In this document: piece by piece, positions 45,013-53,038 of the stretch | Layout of the letters: each line of letters opens with the position of its first letter | Position numbering within the stretch: position 1 is the stretch's first letter | Origin: Bradyrhizobium sp. AZCC 1721 | Lineage (GTDB): Bacteria; Pseudomonadota; Alphaproteobacteria; Rhizobiales; Xanthobacteraceae | Assembly: GCF_036924715.1 (NCBI RefSeq) | Contig: NZ_JAZHSB010000001.1 | Span: 682,001 to 746,000 of the forward strand | DNA length: 64,000 nucleotides | Direction: 5' to 3' | Translations under genes and position numbers: made by a program | Notes under the pieces: generated by a model | What the model saw: only the letters and a program-made list of their open reading frames with translations | What the model was told of the DNA's origin: nothing | The model's database searches: none

Positions 45013-46740
45013 TCAAGAGCCTGCCATTTCCTGCGCGCCGCCGAGCAGCGTGACGTTGAGTCTGCCGCCAGTGAACAACATGTCGTCCAGCGCTTCGCTG
45101 ATGTCGCCGGATTCGACCGTCGAACCGCCGTCCCGAAAAATGCTCGCTTGCGCGATACGCCGCATCAATTCCTTGATGGACGCGGCGCTGACGCCCTTCG
45201 TGCGGTTCACGGTCTCATCAATGATGGTCTGATCCATCGGCAGGTCCTTGCCATAGAGCCGAACAAGCTTGCTGCGGCCGATGCCGTCGGGCAGCGGCAC
45301 TTCGATCGCCTGGTCGATGCGTCCGGGCCGGCCGGCCAGCGCGCCTTCAAGCTGCTCCGGCCGGTTGGTGGTGAGGACGAACAGGATGTCGGAGTCCTCC
45401 TTCAGCCCGTCCATTTCGTTGAGCAGCTTGTTGAGCAGCGGCTCTTCACACGATCCCATCTCTTCGCGATCGCGGGCGATGAGGTCGACGTCCTCGATCA
45501 CTACCATCGTCGGCTGCAACAGGCGCGCCAGCTTCATGTAGGCGCCGAGCAACCCCACCTGCTCGGCCGTGATGATCAACGTCGTATGTCCGGGCAAGTT
45601 GGTCGCGAGGTAACGGATCGTGTGCGTCTTGCCGGTGCCCGGCGGACCGTAAAGCAGGATGCCCTTGCGGGTCGACTGGCCCAGCTTGCGAAGCGCCGCG
45701 CGATTGCCGACAAAGCCCATGACGTTGCGATCGAGCAGCTTCAGCGTCTGTTCGGGCAAGATGACTTCCTCACGTCCGACTGCCGGCAGCCGGTGCACCA
45801 TGACCCCGCTCGACCGTCCGCGATAGTCGGATCCACCTTCGAGCGAAAGGATCTTGCCGCGATAGGAACGCGCGGCGTGCACCGCCTCTTCAAGCCCGGC
45901 GAACGAACGTTGCACGAGTGCGTCGCCGGCGGCGCCGGCCGGCACGGCGATCTCGATGAGTATCGCAGCCTCATGCTGGTATTCGCGATGAAACGATAGC
46001 AGCACGGCGTAGCGGAGTTCGCCGGCCCTGCACAGCCACAGTCCGTTATGCAGGCATTTCACCGGCTGCGCTTCACCGATCTCGACGTCGTGGTACTGCG
46101 GCGGCGCAAGCGCGGGTGCGTTCCGGCCATCCTTCATCAGGGCCGCAAATACCAGCGTCTCATAGCGATACTCCTCGTGAATGCCGAAGAAGTGCAGCGG
46201 CGAGGCGAGCAACTGGGCGACCGCGACCTGGACGTCGGCGAGCATGTGGCCGGGAAACTGCCGCGCTCTCGTCACCAACTGGTTTCGCGGGATTCCGGCA
46301 AAGTGCCAGTCAAGCGCGAGCCAGGCGTATTTGAACTCGTCTCCAGGCACGGCCTCCGATGCGCGCCTGACGGCAAGCAGGCAGCCGTTGCAGAGGCACG
46401 CCGTGCCGCCGGCGAGCAGGATTTCACTGCCAGTCGCCGGTGCTCCGCAAAGATCGCATGCGCCTTTCGTGGCCGCGGTTTCGCTGGTGATCAGCAAACC
46501 ATGACCGGCGGCGCTGATGCTTTGCCGTGCCGAATCCAGCAGCGCCTTGGCGACCGAGCCCGGGTAGGGGCCGCAGGCCACCTTCTCTTTGTTCTCGATC
46601 AGCGCGGTGAATGCGATCGCTTCCCGTTCCGACTTGCCGAATACGTTGCGAAGGAGCTGCCGGACGAATTCGACGGGCGTATCGTCATCATTATGAATGA
46701 AGAGCGTGATCGACCCGGCGTCGGTGCAAATGTCATGCAT
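45013..46740 (-). CDS. ClpS domain - ClpX-type zinc finger - AAA ATPase fusion protein
   Basis: 575 residues. About 9-88 match ClpS, the N-degron adaptor: ITLFIHNDDDTPVEFVRQLL with the NDDxTPxEFV signature, then a helical half ending GHGLLITSE. Residues 95-120 form Cx2Cx18Cx2C (CDLCGA to CLCNGC), the spacing of the ClpX zinc-binding domain. A middle region (about 125-345) of unknown fold follows, then a classic AAA domain: Walker A YGPPGTGKTHTIRYL (364-378), Walker B MVVIEDVDLIARDR, and second region of homology FVLTTNRPEQLEGALAGRPG with the Arg finger. No ClpP-binding loop is evident. A role in recognising N-terminal degrons is inference. The ATG at 46740 is chosen because sequence upstream is a HigA remnant. 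Confidence 0.85.
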   Translation of the reverse strand: MHDICTDAGSITLFIHNDDDTPVEFVRQLLRNVFGKSEREAIAFTALIENKEKVACGPYPGSVAKALLDSARQSISAAGHGLLITSETAATKGACDLCGAPATGSEILLAGGTACLCNGCLLAVRRASEAVPGDEFKYAWLALDWHFAGIPRNQLVTRARQFPGHMLADVQVAVAQLLASPLHFFGIHEEYRYETLVFAALMKDGRNAPALAPPQYHDVEIGEAQPVKCLHNGLWLCRAGELRYAVLLSFHREYQHEAAILIEIAVPAGAAGDALVQRSFAGLEEAVHAARSYRGKILSLEGGSDYRGRSSGVMVHRLPAVGREEVILPEQTLKLLDRNVMGFVGNRAALRKLGQSTRKGILLYGPPGTGKTHTIRYLATNLPGHTTLIITAEQVGLLGAYMKLARLLQPTMVVIEDVDLIARDREEMGSCEEPLLNKLLNEMDGLKEDSDILFVLTTNRPEQLEGALAGRPGRIDQAIEVPLPDGIGRSKLVRLYGKDLPMDQTIIDETVNRTKGVSAASIKELMRRIAQASIFRDGGSTVESGDISEALDDMLFTGGRLNVTLLGGAQEMAGS

Positions 46741-46813
46741 GAAAGGAAAGACCTCATACGCGTTGTTCCCAAAGAACAAAAAGAGAACACAGGCAGCGAG
46801 CCGCGTCACGCGG

Positions 46814-46975
46814 TCAGAGAACCGCCACTTCCAATGTGGGAATAGCATTGATCTTCTCGCCAAGCTCCTGCTCGGCCCGCTCCAGATCGTAGCGCTTCTG
46901 CATTGAGCCACAGGTCCGGACCAAGCCGCACCACCGCAGTAATCGCTGCGTAGCGGCTTGCGGCATCCTTCATCG
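46814..46975 (-). pseudogene. HigA-type antitoxin remnant
   Basis: On the minus strand, one frame reads VVRLGPDLWLN and, after loss of two bases near 46893, another reads QKRYDLERAEQELGEKINAI and PTLEVAVL before a stop at 46814. With the gap repaired this gives WLNLQKRYDLERAEQELG, the usual tail of HigA antitoxins. The N-terminal helix-turn-helix and the HigB partner are absent. It lies directly upstream of the ClpS/AAA gene, in the 370-bp region 46741-47110 that otherwise holds only the third copy of the short repeat. Confidence 0.6.
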
Positions 46976-47110
46976 ACCGTGGCGCGCCCGGCCTTCGATC
47001 ACTCCGGGGTAAGCGCGGCACCCGCGCCCGGGAACAATGCCGCACCCTGCTCGCCCAAGCGAAGTGGGCACGGGTGGGTCGCAGGAAAGCCGTGAGCCAC
47101 GCCGCGACGC

Positions 47111-47395
47111 CTAGTTCGCCGCGTCCTTGATCGCGGCTTCGAAGGTCTTGGGGTCGAAGGCCGGCATGCTTTGGACCCGCCCCAGACCCTGGGTCGCGTA
47201 CCAGACGGAGAACGCGAGCATCGCCGCCTCATTCGGGGCATCGACGATGTCGACAAAATCGTAGTAGCCCTGCGTGTAGTGGATCGACTCGACCTTGATG
47301 CCTAGCTTGTCGAGTTTTGTCTTGGCCTTGCCGATCCGCTCCGATTGCTTGCTTGCCCATTCCGGGCTCAGATTACCAAGCAGCACATATTTCAT
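47111..47395 (-). CDS. GYD domain protein
   Basis: A 94-residue protein: KYVLLGNLSPEWASKQSERI, then KLGIKVESIHYTQGYYDFVD with the GYD-type motif, and SVWYATQGLGRVQSMPAFDP. GYD proteins are small ferredoxin-like-fold proteins, probably dimeric, without a known activity. It is 141 bp from the methyltransferase gene on the same strand. Confidence 0.8.
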   Translation of the reverse strand: MKYVLLGNLSPEWASKQSERIGKAKTKLDKLGIKVESIHYTQGYYDFVDIVDAPNEAAMLAFSVWYATQGLGRVQSMPAFDPKTFEAAIKDAAN

Positions 47396-47535
47396 GGCCA
47401 CCTCCACGAGAGGTTGATCATTTTGCGCGAAGGACCACACAATTATACGCCTTCCCACGACCCATGCCCATGCCGATTTGCGGAGCGGGAACGGCGAGGC
47501 ACGGGTTCCCCGGCGCTGGTCCTGACCGAAAAGCC

Positions 47536-48006
47536 CTATAGCCAGCGCCGGACCCGCGCGCAGTAGCGGCGATAGACGTCCCCGAACTTGCGCTCGAGAT
47601 AGGCTTCCTCGCGAGCGATCACACCGTAGCGGATGACTAGCGCGAAAGGCAGCAGCGTCATCAACAGCCAGAGGCTGTTGAAGGCAATGGCCAAGCCGAT
47701 GAGCCCCAGCACCATGCCGAGATAGATGGGGTTGCGCGTGAAGCGGTAGGGGCCAGCCTCCACGATGGTCGTGGTCGGCAGGTTGGTGGGCACGTTCGAG
47801 CCAGCCCGGGTCATGGTAGAGATCGCCCACGCGACCAGCGCCAGCGCGAGGGCAAACACTGTCGCGCCCAGCCAGCCTGCAGGTAGCGCGGCCGGCAAGA
47901 ACGGCAAGGGCATGAGCCAGTTGAGCGCGAACCCGGCGAGCACCGCGAGCGCCCACGCGATCGGCGGCCGGACAATGACGCCAGCGGTATCTGTTATGTC
48001 AGCCAT
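47536..48006 (-). CDS. Membrane methyltransferase, isoprenylcysteine carboxyl methyltransferase-like
   Basis: A 156-residue membrane protein with four hydrophobic segments. The C-terminal cofactor region is GPYRFTRNPIYLGMVLGLIG and RYGVIAREEAYLERKFGDVY with RRYCARVRRWL, as in the ICMT/PEMT group of bacterial proteins. Substrates are mostly unknown. A 5' fragment of a close duplicate lies at 41280-41510. Confidence 0.85.
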   Translation of the reverse strand: MADITDTAGVIVRPPIAWALAVLAGFALNWLMPLPFLPAALPAGWLGATVFALALALVAWAISTMTRAGSNVPTNLPTTTIVEAGPYRFTRNPIYLGMVLGLIGLAIAFNSLWLLMTLLPFALVIRYGVIAREEAYLERKFGDVYRRYCARVRRWL

Positions 48007-48109
48007 AACGGGACCGGTGAAACCGCGCTTGATCTGGCTGAAGGCTGTTTGCAAGCATAGCACAAAATCGCAGGCTGCACCGGGACGCGAACGGTGTGGG
48101 AAGCGGAAT

Positions 48110-48541
48110 TCAGACGATGCCGTGTTCTTTCAGAACGGCTTGCTCGTCTCCTGACACCCATCCAAAGATCTTTGGTGTGTCTTCGAGCTGCTGCACCAGA
48201 TAATGGACCTCAAAATCAATGGAAACATCCGGTTCGCTGCCACGGTCGTAGATCGCGGTCCAAGCGACGTGCGCCAGGCAATGGTGCTCGTCGATCGGTG
48301 CGATGCGGACATTGCGAAGTCGCATATCCTTCGTACCGATCCGGCGATAATTTTCAAACCCCTGTTGCATCATCTGCTTCAGGTGTTCGTCATTCCGGCC
48401 GACACTGACGCCAGCCGGAGAGGCCGCAACGAACGCAGTGGCGTATGAGGACGCCACTTGGTCCATATCCACTTGATCCCTAAGCGCCGTTCGGAACAGG
48501 TTCTCATAGCGCTCAAACAAGTCCTTTACGTTCTTCTCCAT
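48110..48541 (-). CDS. NTF2/SnoaL-like domain protein
   Basis: 143 residues. The opening helix NVKDLFERYENLFRTALRDQ with an ASSYATAFVAASPAGV segment, and a C-terminal sheet RLRNVRIAPIDEHHCLAHVA, TAIYDRGSEPDVSIDFEVHY and DTPKIFGWVSGDE, fit the cone-shaped NTF2-like fold. No catalytic set can be identified. GGAGGCGGCACC precedes the ATG at 48541. Confidence 0.7.
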   Translation of the reverse strand: MEKNVKDLFERYENLFRTALRDQVDMDQVASSYATAFVAASPAGVSVGRNDEHLKQMMQQGFENYRRIGTKDMRLRNVRIAPIDEHHCLAHVAWTAIYDRGSEPDVSIDFEVHYLVQQLEDTPKIFGWVSGDEQAVLKEHGIV

Positions 48542-48666
48542 AAGGTGCCGCCTCCTCACTTTGGCTCTCCGGGCTCGAGGTATTCTGCGCGAGGTGGTCT
48601 AGTGTAGTCTAGTAAGGCTGATCTGGTTCGGCCGTCCAAACATGTTCAGAATGCTGTGAGGGGTAG

Positions 48667-49278
48667 ATGGAGAAGCTGGATCTAAAGAAGGTGAGGAAGC
48701 CACTCTTCACCGCTCCCCTTAACCGCTTCGTGACGATCGATGTGCCGCCGGTCTCCTACCTCATGATAGATGGTCACGGTGACCCGAACACAGCCCAAGC
48801 TTATAGGCTGGCCGTCGAAAGCCTCTACGCGACGGCCTTTACGATCAAATTCTCCTGCAAGGCAAACGGGAAAGACTTCGTCGTGATGCCATTGGAGGGA
48901 CTTTGGTCAGCTCCCGACCCTGAGAGCTTCTCCGCACGGCGCAAGGACGAATGGGAATGGACCATGATGATCATGGTGCCGGACTATGTGGATGACGAAA
49001 CCTTTCTGGCCGCCAGGATCAAGGCGCGAGAGAAGCTCGGCGCGCTTCCTGACAGTCTGAGGCTCGAAAGCCTGGAGGAGGGCCTCTGCCTCCAGGCATT
49101 GCACGTAGGCAGCTACGACGACGAAGGACCGCTGCTCGCGAGGTTGCACGGGGAGGTCATGCCTTCGGGCGGCTACGACTTCGCCGGTCGGCATCATGAG
49201 GTCTATCTGAGCGACCCTCGCAAGACGGCGCCTGAAAAGCTCAAGACCGTGATCCGCCAACCTGTGCGGCGGAACTGA
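48667..49278 (+). CDS. GyrI-like small-molecule-binding domain protein
   Basis: A 203-residue single-domain protein: PVSYLMIDGHGDPNTAQAYR, KDFVVMPLEGLWSAPDPESF, EWEWTMMIMVPDYVDDETFL and LCLQALHVGSYDDEGPLLAR fit the COG4832/GyrI-like fold related to the effector domain of AraC and MerR regulators. Stand-alone members bind or hydrolyse small hydrophobic compounds. GAGGGG precedes the ATG. Confidence 0.82.
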   Translation: MEKLDLKKVRKPLFTAPLNRFVTIDVPPVSYLMIDGHGDPNTAQAYRLAVESLYATAFTIKFSCKANGKDFVVMPLEGLWSAPDPESFSARRKDEWEWTMMIMVPDYVDDETFLAARIKAREKLGALPDSLRLESLEEGLCLQALHVGSYDDEGPLLARLHGEVMPSGGYDFAGRHHEVYLSDPRKTAPEKLKTVIRQPVRRN

Positions 49279-49334
49279 AAGTGGAGCTTGATCAGCACGT
49301 CAAGCGCCACAGAGGCCGGCTACGAAACTTGCAG

Positions 49335-50297
49335 CTAGTTGGCGGCGCGAATGCCCCGCTCACGTATGATCGCGCCGAACCGCTCGGAGTCTTTGCGGGA
49401 CTTTTCCTTGAACTCTTCCGGAGACATCGGTGCGGCAATATTTCCGAGGGTCGCGATACGCTCGTTCAACGCGGCGGTTGCAAGCGATCGATTAATTTCC
49501 TTGTTCAAACGCGCGACAACATCGGGTGATGTTCCGGCTGGCGCGTAGATGCCGAATACGGCATCCGCGTCAAAGCCCGTAAGGCCGAGCTCGTCGAGCG
49601 TGGGTACATTCGGAAGTTGGGGCGATCGTTGGGGGCTTCCGATCGCAAGAGCACGCAGCTTGCCGGCTTTCACGTGCTCGATGGCGATGCCGGGATCGAA
49701 CAGGAAGTCGAGTTGCCCCCCGAGCAGGTCATTGAGCGCAGGTGCCGCGCCGCGGTAAGGCACGTGCACTGCGCTTGTGCCGGTCATGTTTTTCAACATT
49801 TCTGCCGCAAGATGGGGAGAACTGCCGATGCCGGGCGATCCAAAATTCCGCTTTTCCGGATTGGCCTTCAGGTCAGCAATGAATTCCTTGAAATCCCGCA
49901 CCGGATTGTCCGCCCGAATGACGAGATAGAAAGGCACGCGCGCAACTGAGGCGACGGGGATGATGTCCTTCGTGGGGTCGAATGGCATTTTGGCATACAG
50001 ATGCGGATTGATCGCCACCATCCCGCCTGAAGACATCAGCAGGGTGTAGCCATCCGGCGCGGACCTCGCCACGAATTCTCCGCCCAGATTTCCGCCAGCG
50101 CCTCCCCTGTTTTCGATTACGACCGACTGACCGAAAGTTTCGCTGAGAGGTTGACCTACAAGGCGCGCGAGCTGATCTGCTGCTCCTCCCGCGGGAAAGT
50201 TGACAATGAGGCGAATGGACTGGCTCGGCCAACTCTGTGCCAGCGAAGTGGACATCAGGCTCGCGGTGAAGGCGATCGCGACCACAATGGCTTTCAT
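49335..50297 (-). CDS. Tripartite tricarboxylate transporter substrate-binding protein (Bug family)
   Basis: A 320-residue periplasmic protein with signal peptide (about 1-20, ending SLAQ). Typical Bug features: WPSQSIRLIVNFPAGGAADQ, VIENRGGAGGNLGGEFVA, VHVPYRGAAPALNDLLGG and GFDADAVFGIYAPAGTSPDV. These proteins capture carboxylates or aromatic acids for TctAB-type transporters; no TctA/TctB genes lie in the window. GGGGAGA precedes the start. It is the last gene of the leftward LLM cluster, suggesting it binds the substrate or product of that pathway. Confidence 0.9.
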   Translation of the reverse strand: MKAIVVAIAFTASLMSTSLAQSWPSQSIRLIVNFPAGGAADQLARLVGQPLSETFGQSVVIENRGGAGGNLGGEFVARSAPDGYTLLMSSGGMVAINPHLYAKMPFDPTKDIIPVASVARVPFYLVIRADNPVRDFKEFIADLKANPEKRNFGSPGIGSSPHLAAEMLKNMTGTSAVHVPYRGAAPALNDLLGGQLDFLFDPGIAIEHVKAGKLRALAIGSPQRSPQLPNVPTLDELGLTGFDADAVFGIYAPAGTSPDVVARLNKEINRSLATAALNERIATLGNIAAPMSPEEFKEKSRKDSERFGAIIRERGIRAAN

Positions 50298-50401
50298 GAT
50301 TATCTCCCCGGGTTTTGCTATTTGAAGGAATGGCGATGGGTCGCTCGATCGATCCGCAGCATCCCGTTCCGCATTTGAAAGAGAGCGGCGGTAAATCACC
50401 T

Positions 50402-51181
50402 TCACCCCGCGAGGAAATCGCCGATCGCCGCGACACAGGCGGGGTCTTCCTGCATGGCGAAGTGCCCAACGCCGGGCACGATATGAGTGCGGGCTTTTGG
50501 AATCGCGCCTGCCCAGAGTTCCGCCTGACTGGCAAGCGCGATCCTGTCCCTGTCGCCCCACACGATAAGCGTTTCGTTGGGTATCCGGCTTAGCCATCGA
50601 CCGAGATTCGGGTGTCCCATGCCGTGGGCCTTCCGAATGTTGCTCAGCGCCTGGCTTTCCTTCTCCCTTGCCGCAATGAACTGCTCCGGCGGGGGTGCAA
50701 GCGAGCCTCCGGGAAAGTATCGGGCCGCAACTTCCGTTCGATGCGCCAGGTAGTGAGGCAAATCTTGCGGAGCGATTTTGGTGGGGTCGGCGCCGCGATG
50801 GTCAGGATGGTTGAGCCCGGCAGGGGCGTTCAGCACCAGACGAGCAAAGCGTTCGCCGGCGACCACCGCCATTTCTGCCGCCATCCAGCCGCCCATGGAA
50901 TGACCCACGAGGTGCGGCCGATCCAGCCCCAATGCTGCGATGAGCCGCAAATTGTGGACGATCAAATCCTGCATCCCGCAGATATGCGGCGCAGGTCCAC
51001 TTTCGCCGAAGCCGGGGTGGAATGGCAGATAGACCCGAAACCTGTCGGCCAAACCGCGCGCCCATTCTTGCCCCTCGATCGTTGCCGCTCCGTGAAGCGC
51101 CAGGACGGCCGGACCCCTTCCGATGACTTTTATGACCGTGTCCACGGCATCGATTTCGAGCTTTATCGTTTCGAATACCAC
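50402..51181 (-). CDS. Alpha/beta hydrolase
   Basis: A 259-residue hydrolase: oxyanion region ALHGAATIEGQEWARGLADR, nucleophile elbow LVGHSMGGWMA with Ser, acid ETLIVWGDRDRIA with Asp, and C-terminal His in IVPGVGHFAMQEDP. The start is taken as GTG 51181, with AGGGAG nine bases upstream. It lies between the FMN reductase and the Bug protein genes; ester, lactone or C-C bond hydrolysis after monooxygenation is plausible, but the substrate is unknown. Confidence 0.85.
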   Translation of the reverse strand: MVFETIKLEIDAVDTVIKVIGRGPAVLALHGAATIEGQEWARGLADRFRVYLPFHPGFGESGPAPHICGMQDLIVHNLRLIAALGLDRPHLVGHSMGGWMAAEMAVVAGERFARLVLNAPAGLNHPDHRGADPTKIAPQDLPHYLAHRTEVAARYFPGGSLAPPPEQFIAAREKESQALSNIRKAHGMGHPNLGRWLSRIPNETLIVWGDRDRIALASQAELWAGAIPKARTHIVPGVGHFAMQEDPACVAAIGDFLAG

Positions 51182-51210
51182 GTCAAACTCCCTTTTGGCC
51201 GCGAGCCGGA

Positions 51211-51825
51211 CTACGGTTGGACCATCGTTTCTGTCGAGAAGGAGTGCGCTGCCAATCTGCCGCGAGATTGCGTGCGCACGAAATCGATCACCTGCTGGCC
51301 CACCGTCTCGAGCTGACGTTTGGTTGCCGCATCGGTGCAATTTCCCTCGGCGTCGAACAGTGCGCTGGATGTGTTCAACATTGCACCAAACGGCGTTGGC
51401 CAGCCTCTAAGGGAATGAGCAACCGTCCGAAGCGCGGCTAATGTCTGCCCAACCGCCTGCCATCCGCCAGCACAAGCAATGCAGCCGACGGGAATTCCAT
51501 CCAGGTAAGCGCGTGTATCCGTTCTAAGTTCTTCCGCGTAGTCCAGCGCGTTCTTTATCAGTCCAGATATCGATCCGTGGTAGGCCGGCGACGAGATGAT
51601 AATGCCGTGGCATTCACGAAGCGCGGCCAGGAGACGCGAAGCCTGATCGGACTGTTGCTGTCCGGGCATATACATCGGCAGAAGCAGTTCTGCACCGGAG
51701 AGAAGCAGGGTCCTTGCGCCTTCATCCTCGGCGGCCTTGAGGCTGATCACGAGCGCGCGTTCGGACGATGACCCGCGCCGCGGGGTTCCTCCTATCCCGA
51801 GAACAAGAGGCTTATCCTGAATCAT
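51211..51825 (-). CDS. NADPH-dependent FMN reductase
   Basis: A 204-residue flavodoxin-fold reductase. The phosphate loop is VLGIGGTPRRGSSSERAL, then LLLPMYMPG and SSPAYHGSISGLIKNALDYA, a conserved FMN-binding segment. It most likely supplies reduced FMN to the LLM monooxygenase encoded 58 bp upstream, giving a two-component system. GGAG lies six bases before the ATG. Confidence 0.88.
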   Translation of the reverse strand: MIQDKPLVLGIGGTPRRGSSSERALVISLKAAEDEGARTLLLSGAELLLPMYMPGQQQSDQASRLLAALRECHGIIISSPAYHGSISGLIKNALDYAEELRTDTRAYLDGIPVGCIACAGGWQAVGQTLAALRTVAHSLRGWPTPFGAMLNTSSALFDAEGNCTDAATKRQLETVGQQVIDFVRTQSRGRLAAHSFSTETMVQP

Positions 51826-51882
51826 GCTTCGCTCCAGTTGTTGTGCCGCAAGCCCGCAATGCTCGGCTCGCAATCGGGCTCA

Positions 51883-52923
51883 TCAACCTATCTGCGCGCG
51901 TCGCAATTGGGGGATCACCTCCTCGCCGAAGAGAGCGAGTGTCTCACGGCGACGCGGCGTAAAGCTCCTTCCCAGCATCGCGAGGAAATGGCCCGCGCCG
52001 CATTTGCGGCATTGATCGATGATTTGTTCAGCGACCTGTGCCGGCGTGCCGGCGATGTAGTCGTCGTCATGCAGTGAAAAGCCGGCTCCAGCCCGCGGCG
52101 CATCGAGCAATGAGGATGTGCCTTGGACAACGCGCGGATCGCCAGCCACAACTTTCAGTGTCGCTGCCTTCGCGGCATGGGATTCGTCGCGCGCCTCAGC
52201 CGCATCGTATGAAATGGAGACATTGCGCCGGATTGCGAGCTGATCGGGCCCTGCCGGAAATCCCAACCGGGCAGACTCCTTCCGATACACGTCAAAAATT
52301 TCCGATATGCGAGCGACGGATTCGAAGCCGGTGCAAATCTTCGACTGCCTTTGAGCGGATTTCTGCGCGGATCCGGTACTTACAACAGTCGTCCATTTTG
52401 GCGGAGACGGCTGCAGGAAGGCGTTCGGCATCAGGCTGAGGTTTTCGAATTTCCAATACTTTCCGCTGTGGCTGATGACGTGGTTCACGAGGGCGGCGTC
52501 GAGTATTTCCAAAGCCTCGTTGAACCGCTCGCGGGCCTCCTCTATCCCTAAACCTATCCGCGCCAGCTCCTGCGGCACGCCGGCGGCAAAGCCGATCTCG
52601 AGGCGCCCCCTTGTCAGGTGATCGAGCATCGTCAGTTCTTCGATGATGCGCCATGGCTCATAAAGCGGCACGACCATTCCCATCGTTCCCAGCCGCAGCC
52701 GGGTCGTGTGGCGAGAAATAGCTGCGATCAAGAGGTTGGGAGAGGGGCTATATGAGTGGCCGAAGTGATGTTCGCTAAAGAGTATTCCTTCGAACCCTAG
52801 CTTCTCGGCTTCGAGCCAATGCGCGTAGCCTTCGTCGAACACGGCAGTCACGGTACTGGGCAGGGTCTCCCCGTCGCTCAGGTTCGGGGCCTGCATGAAT
52901 TCAAAGATCCATGGCTTGATCAA
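51883..52923 (-). CDS. LLM-class flavin-dependent monooxygenase
   Basis: A 346-residue luciferase-like monooxygenase with a TIM-barrel core: KLGFEGILFSEHHFGHSYSP, RLRLGTMGMVVPLYEPWRII, RGRLEIGFAAGVPQELARIG, and a C-terminal GTPAQVAEQIIDQCRKCGAG. The start is TTG at 52923, with GGGAG seven bases upstream. It heads the cluster LLM - FMN reductase - hydrolase - Bug protein and is divergent from the LysR gene, the usual layout of a substrate-induced catabolic operon. The target compound is not evident. Confidence 0.9.
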   Translation of the reverse strand: MIKPWIFEFMQAPNLSDGETLPSTVTAVFDEGYAHWLEAEKLGFEGILFSEHHFGHSYSPSPNLLIAAISRHTTRLRLGTMGMVVPLYEPWRIIEELTMLDHLTRGRLEIGFAAGVPQELARIGLGIEEARERFNEALEILDAALVNHVISHSGKYWKFENLSLMPNAFLQPSPPKWTTVVSTGSAQKSAQRQSKICTGFESVARISEIFDVYRKESARLGFPAGPDQLAIRRNVSISYDAAEARDESHAAKAATLKVVAGDPRVVQGTSSLLDAPRAGAGFSLHDDDYIAGTPAQVAEQIIDQCRKCGAGHFLAMLGRSFTPRRRETLALFGEEVIPQLRRAQIG

Positions 52924-52993
52924 AGCGTTTCTCCCAATGCACGACCTATTTCTTGATTGCGTCTTGAGTACACGGGAGTTTTAAATTTGAAAA

Positions 52994-53008
52994 ATCGATT
53001 ATATTGAT
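52994..53008. promoter_or_regulatory. Possible LysR/NodD-type binding site (ATC-N9-GAT)
   Basis: ATCGATTATATTGAT lies in the 115-bp region between the LLM and LysR genes. The ATC-N9-GAT arrangement is the core spacing described for NodD sites in nod boxes and more widely for LysR proteins. The surrounding DNA is unusually AT-rich. Assignment is by pattern and place. Confidence 0.5.
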
Positions 53009-53038
53009 CTGTGATATTTGAGCGATGGATGTAAGCCG

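Noticed and set aside
46741..46911. Longer N-terminus of the ClpS/AAA protein starting at 46911
   Set aside because: The extra 57 codons overlap, in another frame, the HigA remnant, and include a hydrophobic stretch unlike a ClpS start.
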